Of a stretch of 64,000 nucleotides of DNA, positions 45,172-54,329 are shown in pieces. Where the stretch lies: the NCBI RefSeq assembly GCF_013409045.1, contig NZ_JACCBT010000001.1:3224001-3288000 (forward strand), in the 5' to 3' direction. The stretch comes from Actinomadura citrea (lineage in GTDB: Bacteria; Actinomycetota; Actinomycetes; Streptosporangiales; Streptosporangiaceae). Numbering within the stretch: the first letter of the stretch is position 1; each line of letters begins with the position of its first letter. The translations under genes and the position numbers were made by a program. The notes under the pieces are model-generated. The model had not been told where the DNA came from. It did no database searches and saw nothing but the letters and a program-made list of their open reading frames with translations.

Positions 45172-45759
45172 TCAGGGGAGCTTGATCTCGGCCGGGGCGG
45201 GGTCGGTCGTGGCGCCGACCGGCGGTGAGCCGTACAGCCGGACGGCCCTGGTCCTGGCGCCGCGGGGGACGTCGAACCACAGGTCGAACTCGACGCGCAT
45301 GGACGCCCCGACGGAGAGCCGCTCCGGCTGCCGTTTGATCATGGTGGCGTTGACGTCGGGGGAGTGGGTCGCGCCGTCGGTGGTGACGAGCCGCTGCCGC
45401 CAGGTGTCGAAGACCTGGATGTCGCGCCCGGTGTTGACGGCGAGGACGCGCACGCGGGTGAAGGCGCCCTTGGCGTTCATGGAGGCGTGGGTGCCCATGA
45501 CGTCGGTCATGGCCTCGCGGAAGCCGACGACGGTGAATCGCATGTCGGCGCTCTTGCCGGTCCTGCCCTCGGGGACGGCCTCGCCCTCCCGCGCCTTCTC
45601 GGCCGGGATCTTGTAGTCGGGGAGCGAGGCGGTGTGGCCGGAGCCGGAGCATCCCGCGAGCGGGAGGGCCGCGGCGAGGGCGAGCGCGGCGCCCGCGAGA
45701 GCGGTGCTCGCACGGTGCCGTGGGCGCGGGCCGCGGGTGCGCGGGTCAGCGTGGCGCAT
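45172..45759 (-). CDS. Lipoprotein with DUF4352/Ig-like domain (195 aa)
   Basis: The ATG at 45759 gives a signal peptide with a twin-Arg-containing basic start, core ALAGAALALAAALPLAGC and lipobox LAGC. The mature domain has a beta-sandwich pattern seen in DUF4352 proteins: ADMRFTVVGFREAMTDVMG, FTRVRVLAVNTGRDIQVFD, and SVGASMRVEFDLWFDVPRGA. Such domains bind ligands or partners outside the cell; the function here is unknown. Convergent with livF. Confidence 0.78.
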   Translation of the reverse strand: MRHADPRTRGPRPRHRASTALAGAALALAAALPLAGCSGSGHTASLPDYKIPAEKAREGEAVPEGRTGKSADMRFTVVGFREAMTDVMGTHASMNAKGAFTRVRVLAVNTGRDIQVFDTWRQRLVTTDGATHSPDVNATMIKRQPERLSVGASMRVEFDLWFDVPRGARTRAVRLYGSPPVGATTDPAPAEIKLP

Positions 45760-45887
45760 GCCTCGGAAGGTACGTCCGGCGCCCGGGGCGGGTGAACGGG
45801 CGGGATCGTTTCGCAACGCAACCGCAACCGGTGATGAACCTACGCCGGTGTCGGACGGGGGGCATGACCGTCCCGGACATGCGTTGA

Positions 45888-45956
45888 CCCGGGGTCACCT
45901 TTGGGGCCGTACGAACCTTCCCCGGGCGCGTACGTTGTCTACTCGGTGACCCCGGG
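45888..45956. repeat. Spaced perfect inverted repeat upstream of the lipoprotein gene
   Basis: CCCGGGGTCACC (45888-45899) and GGTGACCCCGGG (45945-45956) are exact inverse copies 45 bases apart. Between them CGTACG occurs twice (45908-45913 and 45929-45934). It lies in the 261-base gap between the lipoprotein start and the thioesterase stop, and could be a cooperative operator or a cruciform. Confidence 0.6.
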
Positions 45957-46020
45957 CCGTTCCGATCCACGCTACAGACCCGGGGCCGCGCATCGCAAAG
46001 AAAGTGCGGATCACGCCGTG

Positions 46021-46470
46021 TCAGCGGCCGGGCGGGGCGTCGCGCAGCATGCAGGTGAGACGCGCGGTGCAGACCCTCCGGTCCTGGTCGTCGGTGATGA
46101 CGATGTCGTAGGTGGCGAGGGTGCGGCCCCCGTGCGCGCGGGTCGCCACGCCCGTGACGTACCCCTCGGTCGCGGACCGGTGGTGGGTGGCGTTGATCTC
46201 GATCCCGACGGCGATGCGGTCCGGGCCCGCGTGCAGCGCCGAGCCGACCGAGCCCAGGGACTCGGCCAGGACGCAGGAGGCGCCGCCGTGCAGCAGCCCG
46301 TACGGCTGGGTGTTGCCCTTGACCGGCATGCGCCCCACCACGCGCTCGGCCGAGGCCTCCAGGTACTCGACGCCCATGTTCTTCGCCAGGTCGCCGTGCG
46401 CGCCGAACTCCTCCCCCGCGAGGATCTTCGCGCCCAGGTCCTCCGGGGTCGCGCCGTCGGTGTCAGTCAC
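46021..46470 (-). CDS. PaaI-family hotdog-fold thioesterase (149 aa)
   Basis: Single hotdog domain. PYGLLHGGASCVLAESLGSVG is the PaaI signature with the catalytic-loop His and Gly residues and the Glu on the long helix. RIAVGIEINATHHRSATEGY and TYDIVITDDQDRRVCTARLT are the following strands. Hydrolyses acyl-CoA thioesters, in related proteins hydroxyphenylacetyl-CoA type products. It is divergent from polA with 45 bases between starts, an arrangement conserved in Streptomyces. Confidence 0.93.
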   Translation of the reverse strand: MTDTDGATPEDLGAKILAGEEFGAHGDLAKNMGVEYLEASAERVVGRMPVKGNTQPYGLLHGGASCVLAESLGSVGSALHAGPDRIAVGIEINATHHRSATEGYVTGVATRAHGGRTLATYDIVITDDQDRRVCTARLTCMLRDAPPGR

Positions 46471-46515
46471 TTACGCCTCCACAAAACTGTCGTACGCGCA
46501 GACTAGAGTCCTGGT

Positions 46516-49205
46516 GTGGCGACCTCACCAACGACCCCTGACAAGCGCGACCGGCTTCTTCTGCTCGACGGCCATTCCCTGGCCTACCGGGCGTTCTTCG
46601 CGTTGCCCGTGGAGAACTTCTCCACGACCGACGGGCAGCCGACCAACGCCGTGTACGGCTTCACCTCGATGCTCATCAACGTCCTGCGCGACGAGCAGCC
46701 GTCCCACATCGCGGTGGCGTTCGACCGCTCCGAGCCGACGTTCCGGCACGAGCAGTACGTGGAGTACAAGGCGGGCCGGCAGAAGACGCCCGACGAGTTC
46801 CGCAGCCAGGTCAGCCTGATCTTCGAGGTGCTGGACGCGCTGCGCATCCCGCGGCTGTCGGTCGCCGGGTTCGAGGCGGACGACATCATCGCCACGCTGT
46901 CCGTCCAGGCCACCCGCGCCGGGATGCAGACCCTCATCGTCACCGGCGACCGCGACGCGTTCCAGCTGGTCGACGACTCGGTGACGATCCTTTACCCCAT
47001 CCGCGGCGTGTCGGAGCTGGCCCGGATGGACCCGGCCGCCGTCGAGGCCAAGTACGGCGTCCCGCCCGAGCGCTACCGCGAGCTCGCCGCCCTCGTGGGG
47101 GAGAGCAGCGACAACCTGCCCGGCGTGCCCGGCGTCGGCCCGAAGACCGCCGCCAAGTGGCTCACCAAGTACGGCGACCTCGACACCCTCGTGAACCGGG
47201 TCGGCGAGATCAAGGGCAAGGCCGGCGACAACCTGCGCGAGCACCTGTCCGGCGTGCTGCGCAACCACCAGATCAACAAGCTCGACTGCGAGGTCGGCCT
47301 GGAGCTGGCGCCGCCGCAGCTGGCGATGGGCCAGTGGGACCGCGACGAGATCCACACCCTGTTCGACTCGCTGCAGTTCCGGGTCCTGCGCGAACGGCTC
47401 TACTCCTCGATCTCGGCGGCCGAGCCCGAGGCCGAGGAGGGCTTCGACGTCGAGGTGGAGGCGCTCGAACCCGGCGCGCTCGGCGCCTGGCTCGACGCCA
47501 ACACCGCCGAGCGGATCGGCGTCGCCGTCACCGGCACCTGGGGCCGCGGCACCGGCGAGATCACCGCGCTGGCGCTGGCGTCCACGAAGGGCCCCGCCGT
47601 CCACCTCGACCCGGTCGAGCTGATCGAGGACGACGAGCGCGCCCTCGCCGCCTACCTCGCCGACCCCGCCCGCCCCAAGGCGATCCACGAGGCCAAGGGC
47701 CCGATGCTGGCGCTCGCCGCGCGCGGCATGCGGCTGGAGGGCGTCACCAGCGACACCGCGCTCGCCGCCTACCTCGCGCTCCCCGGCCAGCGCACGTTCG
47801 ACCTCGCCGACCTCGCCCTGCGCTACCTGCACCGCGAGCTGCGCAGCGAAACCGAGGACTCCGGCCAGCTGACCCTGGACGGCTCCGGGGAGGAAGAGGC
47901 CGCCGAAGCCCTCGCCGTCCGCGCGCGCGCCGTCACCGAACTCGCCAACGTCCTCGACAAGGACCTCGAAAAGCGCGGCGCCACCCGCCTCCTGCACGAG
48001 GTCGAGCTGCCGCTGGTCGGCGTCCTGGCCGCCATGGAACGCGCGGGCATCGCCGTCGACGCCGACCACCTGGCGGGCCTGTCGGCGTCCCTGGGCGGCC
48101 AGGTCAAGGAACAGGAGCAGCTGGCCCACGCCGCCGTCGGCCGCGAGTTCAACCTCGGCTCGCCCAAGCAGGTCCAGCAGGTCCTGTTCGACGAGCTGAA
48201 CCTGCCCAAGACCAAGCGCACCAAGACCGGCTACACCACCGACTCCGAGGCCCTCACGACCCTCCTGGAGAAGGACGGCCACCCGTCCTGGAGCACATCC
48301 TGCGGTGGCGGGAGGTCGCCAAGCTCAAGAGCATCGTCGACTCCCTCATCCCCATGGCCGACGACGCCGGCCGCATCCACACCACCTTCAACCAGATGAT
48401 CGCCGCCACCGGCCGGCTCTCCTCCACCGACCCCAACCTGCAGAACATCCCGATCCGCACCGCCGAAGGCCGCCAGATCCGCGAGGCCTTCGTCGTCGGC
48501 GACGGCTACGAGTCCCTCCTCACCGCCGACTACTCCCAGATCGAGCTGCGCATCATGGCGCACCTGTCGGAGGACGACGCCCTGCTGGAGGCCTTCGGCT
48601 CCGGCGCCGACTTCCACACCATCACCGCCTCCCGCGTCTTCGGCCTGCCGCCCGAGCAGATCGACTCCGAGCTGCGCGCCCGCATCAAGGCCATGAACTA
48701 CGGCCTCGCCTACGGCCTGTCCGCCTACGGCCTCTCCCAGCAGCTGCGGATCTCCCCCGACGAGGCGCGCGGCCTCATGGAGGAGTACTTCGAGCAGTTC
48801 GGCGGCGTCCGCGACTACCTGCGCGACATCGTCGCCAAGGCCCGCCAGGAGGGCTACACCGAGACCATCCTCGGCCGCCGCCGCTACCTGCCCGACCTCA
48901 ACTCCGACAACCGCCAGCGCCGCGAGATGGCCGAACGGATGGCCCTCAACGCCCCCATCCAGGGCTCGGCCGCCGACATCATCAAGGTCGCCAGCCTCAA
49001 CGTCGACCGCGCCCTCCGCGACGCCGGCCTCACCTCCCGGATGCTCCTCCAGGTCCACGACGAACTCGTCTTCGAAGTCGCCCCCGGCGAACTCGACGAC
49101 CTGAAAGCCCTCGTCAGCACCCAGATGGCCGACGCCTACGAACTCCGCGCCCCCCTGGGCGTCTCCATGGGCACCGGCCGCACCTGGCAGGACGCTGCTC
49201 ACTAG
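46516..49205 (+). pseudogene. polA: DNA polymerase I, reading frame broken by a missing base near 48,283
   Basis: The gene is complete except for one frame break. From GTG 46516 the frame encodes the 5'-3' exonuclease domain (DGHSLAYRAFFALP, TGDRDAFQLVDDS, VPGVGPKTAAKWL), an inactive 3'-5' exonuclease domain (the DXE and later Asp residues are absent, as in other actinobacteria), and the start of the polymerase domain, ending out of frame at 48399. The other frame continues with PVLEHILRWREVAKLKS, motif A TADYSQIELRIMAHLS, motif B IKAMNYGLAYG and motif C LLQVHDELVFE to 49205. Adding one C to the CCC at 48282-48284 restores GHPVLEHILRW. A sequencing error is the simplest explanation; otherwise the cell lacks full-length Pol I. 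Confidence 0.93.
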
Positions 49206-49219
49206 TTTTTTGCTTTTTT

Positions 49220-49640
49220 CTCCTCCTTCGGGCCTTGGCGGCCCTCCATCGTCGATAAAAGCGGGCGATCGCTGGCATCGCTCCGGCTCGCCTTGCGGCT
49301 CGCTGCGCGATCAGATTCAAGCTTCGCTTGAATCTGCCTTCGGACGCGATCGCGGCTGTTGAGGTTGTCGCGGGGTGCGGTGGGGGCTGAGGTTGTTGCG
49401 GTAGTGGGTGCTGGTTGGTGTGGGGGGCTTGCCTGGCGGCTCGCTGCGTGGGCGGATTCTTGCTTCGCTCGAATCTGGCATTCCGCGCGATCGCGGCCTG
49501 TGAGGTTGTGGTGGTGGTGAGTGCTGGTTGGTGGGTGGGCTTGCCTTGCGGCTTTGCTGCGTGGACGGGTTCTTGCTCGGTCGCATCTGCTTTGGACGCT
49601 GTCGCGAGTGCTGGGGGCGGTTGAGCGCTTGGCAGTGAAG
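49220..49640 (+). repeat. Intergenic repeat block B (three degenerate units) with conserved hairpins
   Basis: The 493 bases between polA and the next gene hold no convincing gene. 49220-49354 matches block A at 12945-13079. Three degenerate units begin at about 49287, 49428 and 49540, each with a version of CTTGCCTTGCGGCTCGCTGCG followed by a hairpin. Unit 1 has a perfect ten-base hairpin AGATTCAAGC/GCTTGAATCT around TTC (49313-49335). Unit 2 has GATTC/GAATC (49455-49459, 49471-49475) around TTGCTTCGCTC. Unit 3 is decayed. The remainder to 49698 is G-rich and featureless. Confidence 0.8.
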
Positions 49641-49698
49641 GGGCTGGCCGCCTTGGGGGCGGGGTCTGTCGTGGCGGGGGGCGGGGTCCGGGGGTGCT

Positions 49699-51399
49699 TC
49701 AGCGGGCCAGTGCTTGGCGGTAGTCCTGGTCGGTGGCCAGGAGGTCGCGGTGCGTGCCCTCCGTGGTGATGACGCCCTCGTCCAGGACCAGGACCTGGTC
49801 GGCGGCGTCCAGGAGGGCGGGGCTGCTGGTGATCACGAGAGTGGTGCGGCCCCGGCGCAGCCTGGCGATGTTGCGTGCGACGAGCTGTTCGGTGACCGCG
49901 TCCACGGCGGTCGTGGGGTCGTGCAGGACGAGGACGGGAGCATCGGCGGCCAGGGCCCGGGCAAGGGACAGGCGCTGGCGCTGCCCGCCGGAGAGGTCCG
50001 CGCCGCGGTCGCGGACGGGGCGGTCGAGCCCTTCGCGGTGGAGGGCGACGACGTCGGTCAGCAGGGAGGCCTCGACGGCCTCGGAGACCATCCGGGCGGT
50101 GCCCGACGGGTCGATGTTCGTGCGGAGGGTGCCCGCGAAGATCTCCGCGTGGGACGGGTTCACCAGCAGGTGCTCGCGAAGCGCGTCGACCGCCAGGTGC
50201 GCCGCCTCCCGCCCGCCGACCCGCACCGCGCCCTCGAACGCGCTCGGCGGGACGTCGCCGGCCAGGACCGACACCAGGTCGGTGACCGAGCGCTGCCCGT
50301 AGGCGGCGACGGCGACGAACCGGCCGGGGGGCACGTGGAACTTCAGCTTCCGCAGGGACCCGTACTGGACGCAGTCGACCTCGAGGCCGCCGTCGGCGGC
50401 GGGACGATCCGAGCCCGGGGTCGCCACCGGCGGCGCGGCCAGCACCAGGGCCATCCGCTCGGCGGACGCGCGAGCGACCATGACGTACTTCGGCATCTCC
50501 GAGAAGAGCTTGAGCGGCTCCATGATGAACTGCGCCAGGCCGACGGCCATGACGAGTTCCCCGGTGGTGATCTGGTCCCGGAACGCGAGCCGACCGGCCA
50601 GCAGGGTCACGGCCGTGGCGAGGACCATGTTGAGGGCCACCGCCGTGCCCGCGTACGCGCCGTTCGCCCTGGCGACGGCGATCGCCTGGTCCCTCGCCTC
50701 CCCGCTGACCCCGCGGTAGGACCGCAGCGCCGCGTGGTTGCCGCCGAAGCCGTGCAGCGGGCGCAGGCCGGTGATCAGGTCGGCGACCTTCGCGCCCGCC
50801 CGCGCCACCCGGGCCTGCTGCTCGCCGGTGCGGGTGCCGATGCGCCTGGACATCACGCTCAGGACCGACAGGATCCCGACGGTACCCGCGATCACCAGCA
50901 GGCCGAGGCCCACGCTGGCCGTCCCGAGCGCGACCGCCGCGATCAGCACCGCGACCAGCGAGCTGACCAGCAGCGGCACCACCTCGATGATGTCGGCGGT
51001 CTGGTCGGCGTCCTCGGTGGCGATCGTCAGTACCTCGCCGGACTTGAGGTCGGCGTCCCTGGCCACCGGCTGGAGCCCGCAGGCCGCGACCCGCACCCGC
51101 CAGCGGTGCGCCTCGGTCGTGTTGGCCCTCTGCAGGACGCGCATCCCGAACCGCCACGAGAACGACACGGTCGTGATGATCGCGGCGAGAGCGGCGAACG
51201 ACAGGCCGAGGGCACCGAGGCTCCGGTCCCGGAGCGCGTGCTCGACGATCAGGCCGAGCGCGATGGGGAAGGCGGTCTCGCCCGCCTGGTACATGCCCAT
51301 GAGGACGGTGCCCCAGGCCATGGCGCGGGCGTTGCGGCGCAGCGCGGACCGGAGGATGCCGGCTCCCGTGCGGGGCCCCGGGCCGTCCGGGGTGGTCAT
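49699..51399 (-). CDS. Fused ABC transporter subunit with degenerate Walker motifs, iron locus (566 aa)
   Basis: Membrane domain (about 1-320) plus nucleotide-binding domain. The signature is intact (DLSGGQRQR), but Walker A is lost (AVAAYGQRSVT in place of GXXGXGKS), Walker B reads LVLHDPTTAVD with His and Asp in place of Asp-Glu, and the H-loop is Ser (VITSSPALL). It cannot form its own ATP site and must pair with the next upstream protein, which has the complementary pattern. Such pairs near siderophore genes act as siderophore exporters or, as in mycobacterial IrtAB, importers. Last gene of an iron-boxed operon. Confidence 0.88.
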   Translation of the reverse strand: MTTPDGPGPRTGAGILRSALRRNARAMAWGTVLMGMYQAGETAFPIALGLIVEHALRDRSLGALGLSFAALAAIITTVSFSWRFGMRVLQRANTTEAHRWRVRVAACGLQPVARDADLKSGEVLTIATEDADQTADIIEVVPLLVSSLVAVLIAAVALGTASVGLGLLVIAGTVGILSVLSVMSRRIGTRTGEQQARVARAGAKVADLITGLRPLHGFGGNHAALRSYRGVSGEARDQAIAVARANGAYAGTAVALNMVLATAVTLLAGRLAFRDQITTGELVMAVGLAQFIMEPLKLFSEMPKYVMVARASAERMALVLAAPPVATPGSDRPAADGGLEVDCVQYGSLRKLKFHVPPGRFVAVAAYGQRSVTDLVSVLAGDVPPSAFEGAVRVGGREAAHLAVDALREHLLVNPSHAEIFAGTLRTNIDPSGTARMVSEAVEASLLTDVVALHREGLDRPVRDRGADLSGGQRQRLSLARALAADAPVLVLHDPTTAVDAVTEQLVARNIARLRRGRTTLVITSSPALLDAADQVLVLDEGVITTEGTHRDLLATDQDYRQALAR

Positions 51400-51406
51400 C
51401 GTGGGC

Positions 51407-53194
51407 TCAGCCTCCCGTCCGCCAGGCCCGCCACAGCCGCGCGTACCTGCCGCCGAGGGCCACCAGTTCTTCGTGCGCGCCCTGCTCCACGACGCGGCCG
51501 CCGTCCAGCACGGCGATCCGGTCGGCCATCCTCGCCTGGGTCAGCCGGTGCGCCACGAGCAGCGTCGTGCGGTCCCGGCACGCGGCGAGGACGGCCCGCT
51601 CCAGCTCGGAGGCGCCCTGGCTGCCCGCCTCCGCGGTCGACTCGTCCAGCACCACGACCGGGGACCGGGTCAGCACCAGGCGGGCCAGGGCGATCTGGGT
51701 GACCCGGGTGGCGTCGAGGCGCTCACCGCCCTCGCCGACCAGGGTGTCCAGCCCGGCGGGCAGCGCGTCGACCCATCCGTCCGCGCCGACCGTGCGGAGC
51801 GCGTCCCTCAGTTCGGCGTCGGTCGCCTCCGGCGCGGCCAGCCGCAGGTCGGCGGAGAGCGGGCCGGAGAAGACGTGCGTCTCCTGCGTCAGGATGCTCA
51901 CCAGCGCGCGCGCTCCGGCCTCGTCCAGTCCGGCGAGGTCGGTCGGTCCGATGCGCACCGATCCGGCCTGCGGGGTGCCGATGCCCGCGATGAGCGCGGC
52001 CAGGGTCGACTTGCCCGCGCCGGTCGCGCCCACCAGCGCGAGCGACCCGCCCGCCGGGATCGTCAGGTCGACGTCGCGGAGGACGGGCTCGTCGGCTCCG
52101 GGATAGGCGAACGTCAGCCCCTCGACCGTCACCGGGTACGCCTCGGTGTCCGCCGGCGCGGCGGCGGCGCCCACCAGCCGGTCGTCCGCGGCCTCCCCCA
52201 GCACCCCGACCAGCCGGGTCAGGCTCGCACCCGACTTCTGGGCCTCGTCGAAAGTGAACAAGATGGCGCCCAGTGGGTTGAACAGGCGGTGGAACAGCAG
52301 CGGGGCGGCCGACACCTCGCCCAGGCTGGCGGCGCCGGCCTCCAACAGGGCGTACCCCACCGCGATGATCAGGACCAGCCCGATGAACTCGGCGCGGTTC
52401 TCTCTGCCGACGAACCGGCCGAAGAGGCGGAACACCTCGATGCCGATCTCGCGCACCCGCCACGACTCGCGGGTGACCTTCGCCTGGAAGGCGTCCTCAA
52501 GGCGGTACGCCCGGACCGTGCCGATCCCGTCCAGGCCGCTGATCAGCTCCTGCGCCCGGTCGGCCTGGGCGGTCCGCTGCTTCGCGTAGAGCGGGGCCGA
52601 CCTCGGCAGGTACCAGCGCAGGGCCAGCGCGTACGCGGGCAGCGCGCCGAGGCCCGCCAGGCCGAGCCGCCAGTCGAGGCCGAACATTCCCGCGGTGGCG
52701 ATGGCGACCAGCACCCCGGCCGAGAAGACCGTGGGGACGGCCGTGCGGATGCCCTTCGACAGGACGGCGACGTCGTCGCCGACCCTGGAGAGCACATCGC
52801 CCCGGCCGGCCTGCTCGATCCGCGTGCTGGGCATGGCGAGCACCGCCCGGACGGCGCCCTCCCGCAGCCGCGCGAGCAGGTCCGCGCCGAGCCGGCCGAC
52901 CAGGTGCGTCGACGCCGCGGAGGCCGCCGCGGCGAGCGGCGCGCCGGCCGCCATGAGCAGCCCGATCTTGATCAGGATCGATTCCGGTCCGCCGTCGGCG
53001 ACGCCGTCGACCACCCGTCCGAGCAGCAGCACGGGCAGCACCTGGAGCGCCGCGCCGGCCACGGTGGTGAGGACGGCGGCGGACGTCGTCCACGGCGTCT
53101 CGCGGCAGCGCGCCGCGACCCATCGGGCGGCCTCGCGCCCGGTCGCCGTGTGCAGGGCGGCCGGGGCGAGGCGCGTGCCGGGGGCGCTCAGCAC
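51407..53194 (-). CDS. Fused ABC transporter subunit with intact Walker motifs and lost signature, iron locus (595 aa)
   Basis: Membrane domain followed by a nucleotide-binding domain with Walker A GATGAGKST, catalytic Glu in VVVLDESTAEAG, and H-loop LLVAHRLTQAR. The LSGGQ signature is replaced by RLDATRVTQ. Together with the 49699 gene it yields exactly one complete ATP site. It begins with a GTG directly abutting the stop of the binding-protein gene and lies seven bases before its partner, so all three are one operon. Expected to move an iron-siderophore or its precursor across the membrane. Confidence 0.88.
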   Translation of the reverse strand: MLSAPGTRLAPAALHTATGREAARWVAARCRETPWTTSAAVLTTVAGAALQVLPVLLLGRVVDGVADGGPESILIKIGLLMAAGAPLAAAASAASTHLVGRLGADLLARLREGAVRAVLAMPSTRIEQAGRGDVLSRVGDDVAVLSKGIRTAVPTVFSAGVLVAIATAGMFGLDWRLGLAGLGALPAYALALRWYLPRSAPLYAKQRTAQADRAQELISGLDGIGTVRAYRLEDAFQAKVTRESWRVREIGIEVFRLFGRFVGRENRAEFIGLVLIIAVGYALLEAGAASLGEVSAAPLLFHRLFNPLGAILFTFDEAQKSGASLTRLVGVLGEAADDRLVGAAAAPADTEAYPVTVEGLTFAYPGADEPVLRDVDLTIPAGGSLALVGATGAGKSTLAALIAGIGTPQAGSVRIGPTDLAGLDEAGARALVSILTQETHVFSGPLSADLRLAAPEATDAELRDALRTVGADGWVDALPAGLDTLVGEGGERLDATRVTQIALARLVLTRSPVVVLDESTAEAGSQGASELERAVLAACRDRTTLLVAHRLTQARMADRIAVLDGGRVVEQGAHEELVALGGRYARLWRAWRTGG

Positions 53195-54244
53195 CTAACC
53201 GGCCGACTCGACGATCGCGTCGATCGCGTACGGCAGGGACGGCAGGGTGCTCTGGGAGATGGCGGCGCCGACCGCCGGCCCCTCGCTGTCCAGCAGGTAC
53301 GACACCTTCCCGCCCTTGACGGCGGAGAGGTTGGCGAACAGCTCGAACTTCTTCAGCGCCTCCTGGTCGGCCCTGTCGTTGATGACGAAGACGCGGTCCA
53401 CGTCGACGAGGTCGATGCGCTCGGGGGACAGCACGGTGAAGAACTTGCCGCCCGCGATCTTGTCGATCTCCGTGGCGCCCTTGAAGCCGATGCCCGACAC
53501 CAGCTGTCCGCGAACGTCGGTGGTGGTGAAGGGCGCGACCGAGTTCTTGTACCAGGACAGCACGACGGCGGTCTGGCTCCCGAACTCCGGGTGCGCCTTG
53601 CGGGCGGCGGCGAGCCTGGCCTGGACGTCGGCGACCTTCTTCCTGCCCTCGGCCTCCTTGCCCAGGGCCTTGGCGATCTGCACCGCGTTGTCCTGCCACG
53701 GCGCGCTGAACGGCTCCTTCTCGGCCTTGGTCCGGCCCACCGTCGGGGCGATCTTGGAGAGCTTGTCGTAGGCGGCCTTGTCGATCTCGGAGTAGACCGC
53801 GATGATCAGGTCCGGCCGCAGGGCGGCGATCTTCTCGAAGTTCGGTCCGGAGTCGCCGTTGGTCATGACGACCTCGGGCCGGGCGTCGCCCCACTTGTCC
53901 TTCACCCAGGGCCACTGGGTGTTGATGTCGGGAGTCCGGCCCGGCGGGTTCGGGTACTGGTCGACCATGCCGACCGGCCTGACGCCGAGGTCCAGGATGG
54001 TCTGGTCGTCGGTGTAGCCGACGGAGACGACCCGCTCGGGGGCCTTGCTGATCGTGGTGGAGCCGAACGCGTGCTCCACGGTGACCGGGAACACGCCGCC
54101 CGCGGCGGCACGGGCGCCGCCGCCCGGCTCGTCGGCCGAGCCGGAACCGCATCCCGCGAGGAGGCCGGCGCCGAGGATCGCGGCGGACAGTGCCGCCGCC
54201 AACCGCCGCCAGGATGTCGTGAGTGTCGTTCGATGGGGGGTCAT
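53195..54244 (-). CDS. Iron-siderophore ABC transporter substrate-binding lipoprotein
   Basis: 349 residues. Signal peptide AAALSAAILGAGLLAGC with lipobox LAGC. FepB/FhuD-like fold without a hinge strand: APERVVSVGYTDDQTILDLG, RPVGMVDQYP, ALRPDLIIAVYSEIDK, and the long connecting helix with AKALGKEAEGRKKVAD. It binds a ferric siderophore outside the membrane. First gene of the operon with two ABC subunits; an IdeR/DmdR-like iron box is centred about 76 bases upstream. Confidence 0.93.
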   Translation of the reverse strand: MTPHRTTLTTSWRRLAAALSAAILGAGLLAGCGSGSADEPGGGARAAAGGVFPVTVEHAFGSTTISKAPERVVSVGYTDDQTILDLGVRPVGMVDQYPNPPGRTPDINTQWPWVKDKWGDARPEVVMTNGDSGPNFEKIAALRPDLIIAVYSEIDKAAYDKLSKIAPTVGRTKAEKEPFSAPWQDNAVQIAKALGKEAEGRKKVADVQARLAAARKAHPEFGSQTAVVLSWYKNSVAPFTTTDVRGQLVSGIGFKGATEIDKIAGGKFFTVLSPERIDLVDVDRVFVINDRADQEALKKFELFANLSAVKGGKVSYLLDSEGPAVGAAISQSTLPSLPYAIDAIVESAG

Positions 54245-54310
54245 GCAGGATCCTCGCTTGTGCGCTGTCCGCTACGACCTGGTGTTGGGGGTCGGTCGTA
54301 ACGTAGTAGG

Positions 54311-54329
54311 TAAGGGAAGGCTAACCTAA
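54311..54329 (-). promoter_or_regulatory. IdeR/DmdR1-like iron box upstream of the binding-protein operon
   Basis: Reading on the minus strand, TTAGGTTAGCCTTCCCTTA matches 15 of 19 bases of the IdeR/DtxR consensus TTAGGTTAGGCTAACCTAA; the left half is perfect. It overlaps the stop codon of the ATPase gene and precedes the binding-protein gene. Iron-bound repressor would shut the operon in iron-rich conditions. Confidence 0.75.

Noticed and set aside
48276..48290. Programmed ribosomal frameshift in polA
   Set aside because: No slippery X-XXY-YYZ sequence and no following pseudoknot recognised; DNA polymerase I is not known to need frameshifting in this group. A base loss or sequencing error is simpler.
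49202..51157. Minus-strand frame running through repeat block B and out of frame across the ABC gene
   Set aside because: Most of it is the wrong frame of a clear ABC transporter; the rest is low-complexity translation of the repeat. The similar peptide from block A (SDASDRP, TMEGRQ) reflects the DNA repeat, not a conserved protein with supporting signals.
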